This document shows, in pieces, positions 63,655 to 64,000 of a stretch of 64,000 bases of DNA. Under the pieces are notes generated by a model. The model was not told the origin of the DNA. It ran no database searches and worked only from the letters and a program-made list of their open reading frames with translations. Numbering within the stretch: the first letter of the stretch is position 1; every line of letters starts with the position of its first letter. The position numbers were made by a program, and so were the translations under genes. The DNA is from Liolophura sinensis (lineage: Eukaryota; Mollusca; Polyplacophora; Chitonida; Chitonidae): contig NC_088301.1 in the NCBI RefSeq assembly GCF_032854445.1, positions 32,102,402-32,166,401 of the forward strand. Direction: 5' to 3'.

Positions 63655-64000
63655 GTAAAGTACTCCACTGGAGTGATTTGCAAGGAAATGGAATTAAATG
63701 TCAAAAATGGCACCCCTTCACGGTTTCTGGGCCCTTTTGGTGCTGTTGCATGGTGGGGTGTGGCCTACATGTAGCTTATATATGAAGATAATTAGAGAGC
63801 TTCAACCTTCCACTAGATCATTTGGTTAAAACATTGAGCTCACCCTATGCATCAGAAAGCTGTGCCATATATGTACCAAATATCAGTGGTTGACACCAGG
63901 CATTCCGTTTCATCTACCCGCCGACTCGTACGAGTCAAATGCTGCTGAACATGATGTTGAACACCAAAGTTTTGGCTTATATTTTCATACCAGGTTCCTT
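63655..64000 (+). other. CERK intron 11, beginning
   Basis: No exon or repeat recognised up to the end of the window. Confidence 0.4.

Overview
The window is eukaryotic nuclear DNA, most likely from a lophotrochozoan and probably a mollusc. The evidence is small phase-matched exons in large introns, dispersed tRNA-headed SINEs ending in the AATATTCTTGAGTACGGCGTAAAAC / AATAAATAAA type of tail, a non-LTR retrotransposon, and many minisatellites. The species assignment is inference from repeat style, not from a search. No bacterial operon, CRISPR array, tRNA or rRNA gene was seen. A 200-base run of N (16289-16488) marks an assembly gap.

Layout. (1) 1-8942, plus strand: the 3' end of an EPS15/EPS15L1-type endocytic adaptor gene. 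Three DPF-rich exons are followed by a 6.5 kb intron, holding a 2.4 kb array of 21-bp repeats, and a last exon with ubiquitin-interacting motifs. (2) 17391-27526, minus strand: a mosaic secreted-protein gene. I reconstruct a signal peptide, a ~200-residue Asp/Ser/Lys-rich linker, a C-type lectin domain (CTLD), eight intact thrombospondin type-1 (TSP1) repeats, each a 171-bp exon of phase 1-1, and a terminal PAN/Apple-like exon. All phases close to a 901-residue frame. At least four further TSP1 copies in the same array are decaying. (3) 32413-46171, minus strand: a second, single-domain secreted C-type lectin of about 181 residues in four exons. Its 10.8 kb second intron holds 65-bp and 110-bp tandem arrays and a 4.7 kb LINE inserted into an older reverse-transcriptase pseudogene. 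(4) 49211-63654 and beyond, plus strand: a ceramide kinase gene, eleven exons seen, with the DAGK-type GGDGT loop; its last exon(s) lie past the window.

The two lectin genes are neighbours in the same orientation and share a phase-2 intron at the same place in the CTLD, so they are probably tandem paralogues that diverged in architecture. EPS15 (clathrin endocytosis) and ceramide kinase (ceramide-1-phosphate synthesis) are unrelated housekeeping-type genes flanking them. The best candidate for something new is the CTLD-TSP1-PAN mosaic and the birth and death of its TSP1 exons. Next come the nested LINE with a 2A-like motif and the ~1.2 kb inverted-repeat element at 46.8-48.0 kb. All exon joins were made by eye from splice signals, phase and domain continuity, and none has transcript support here.
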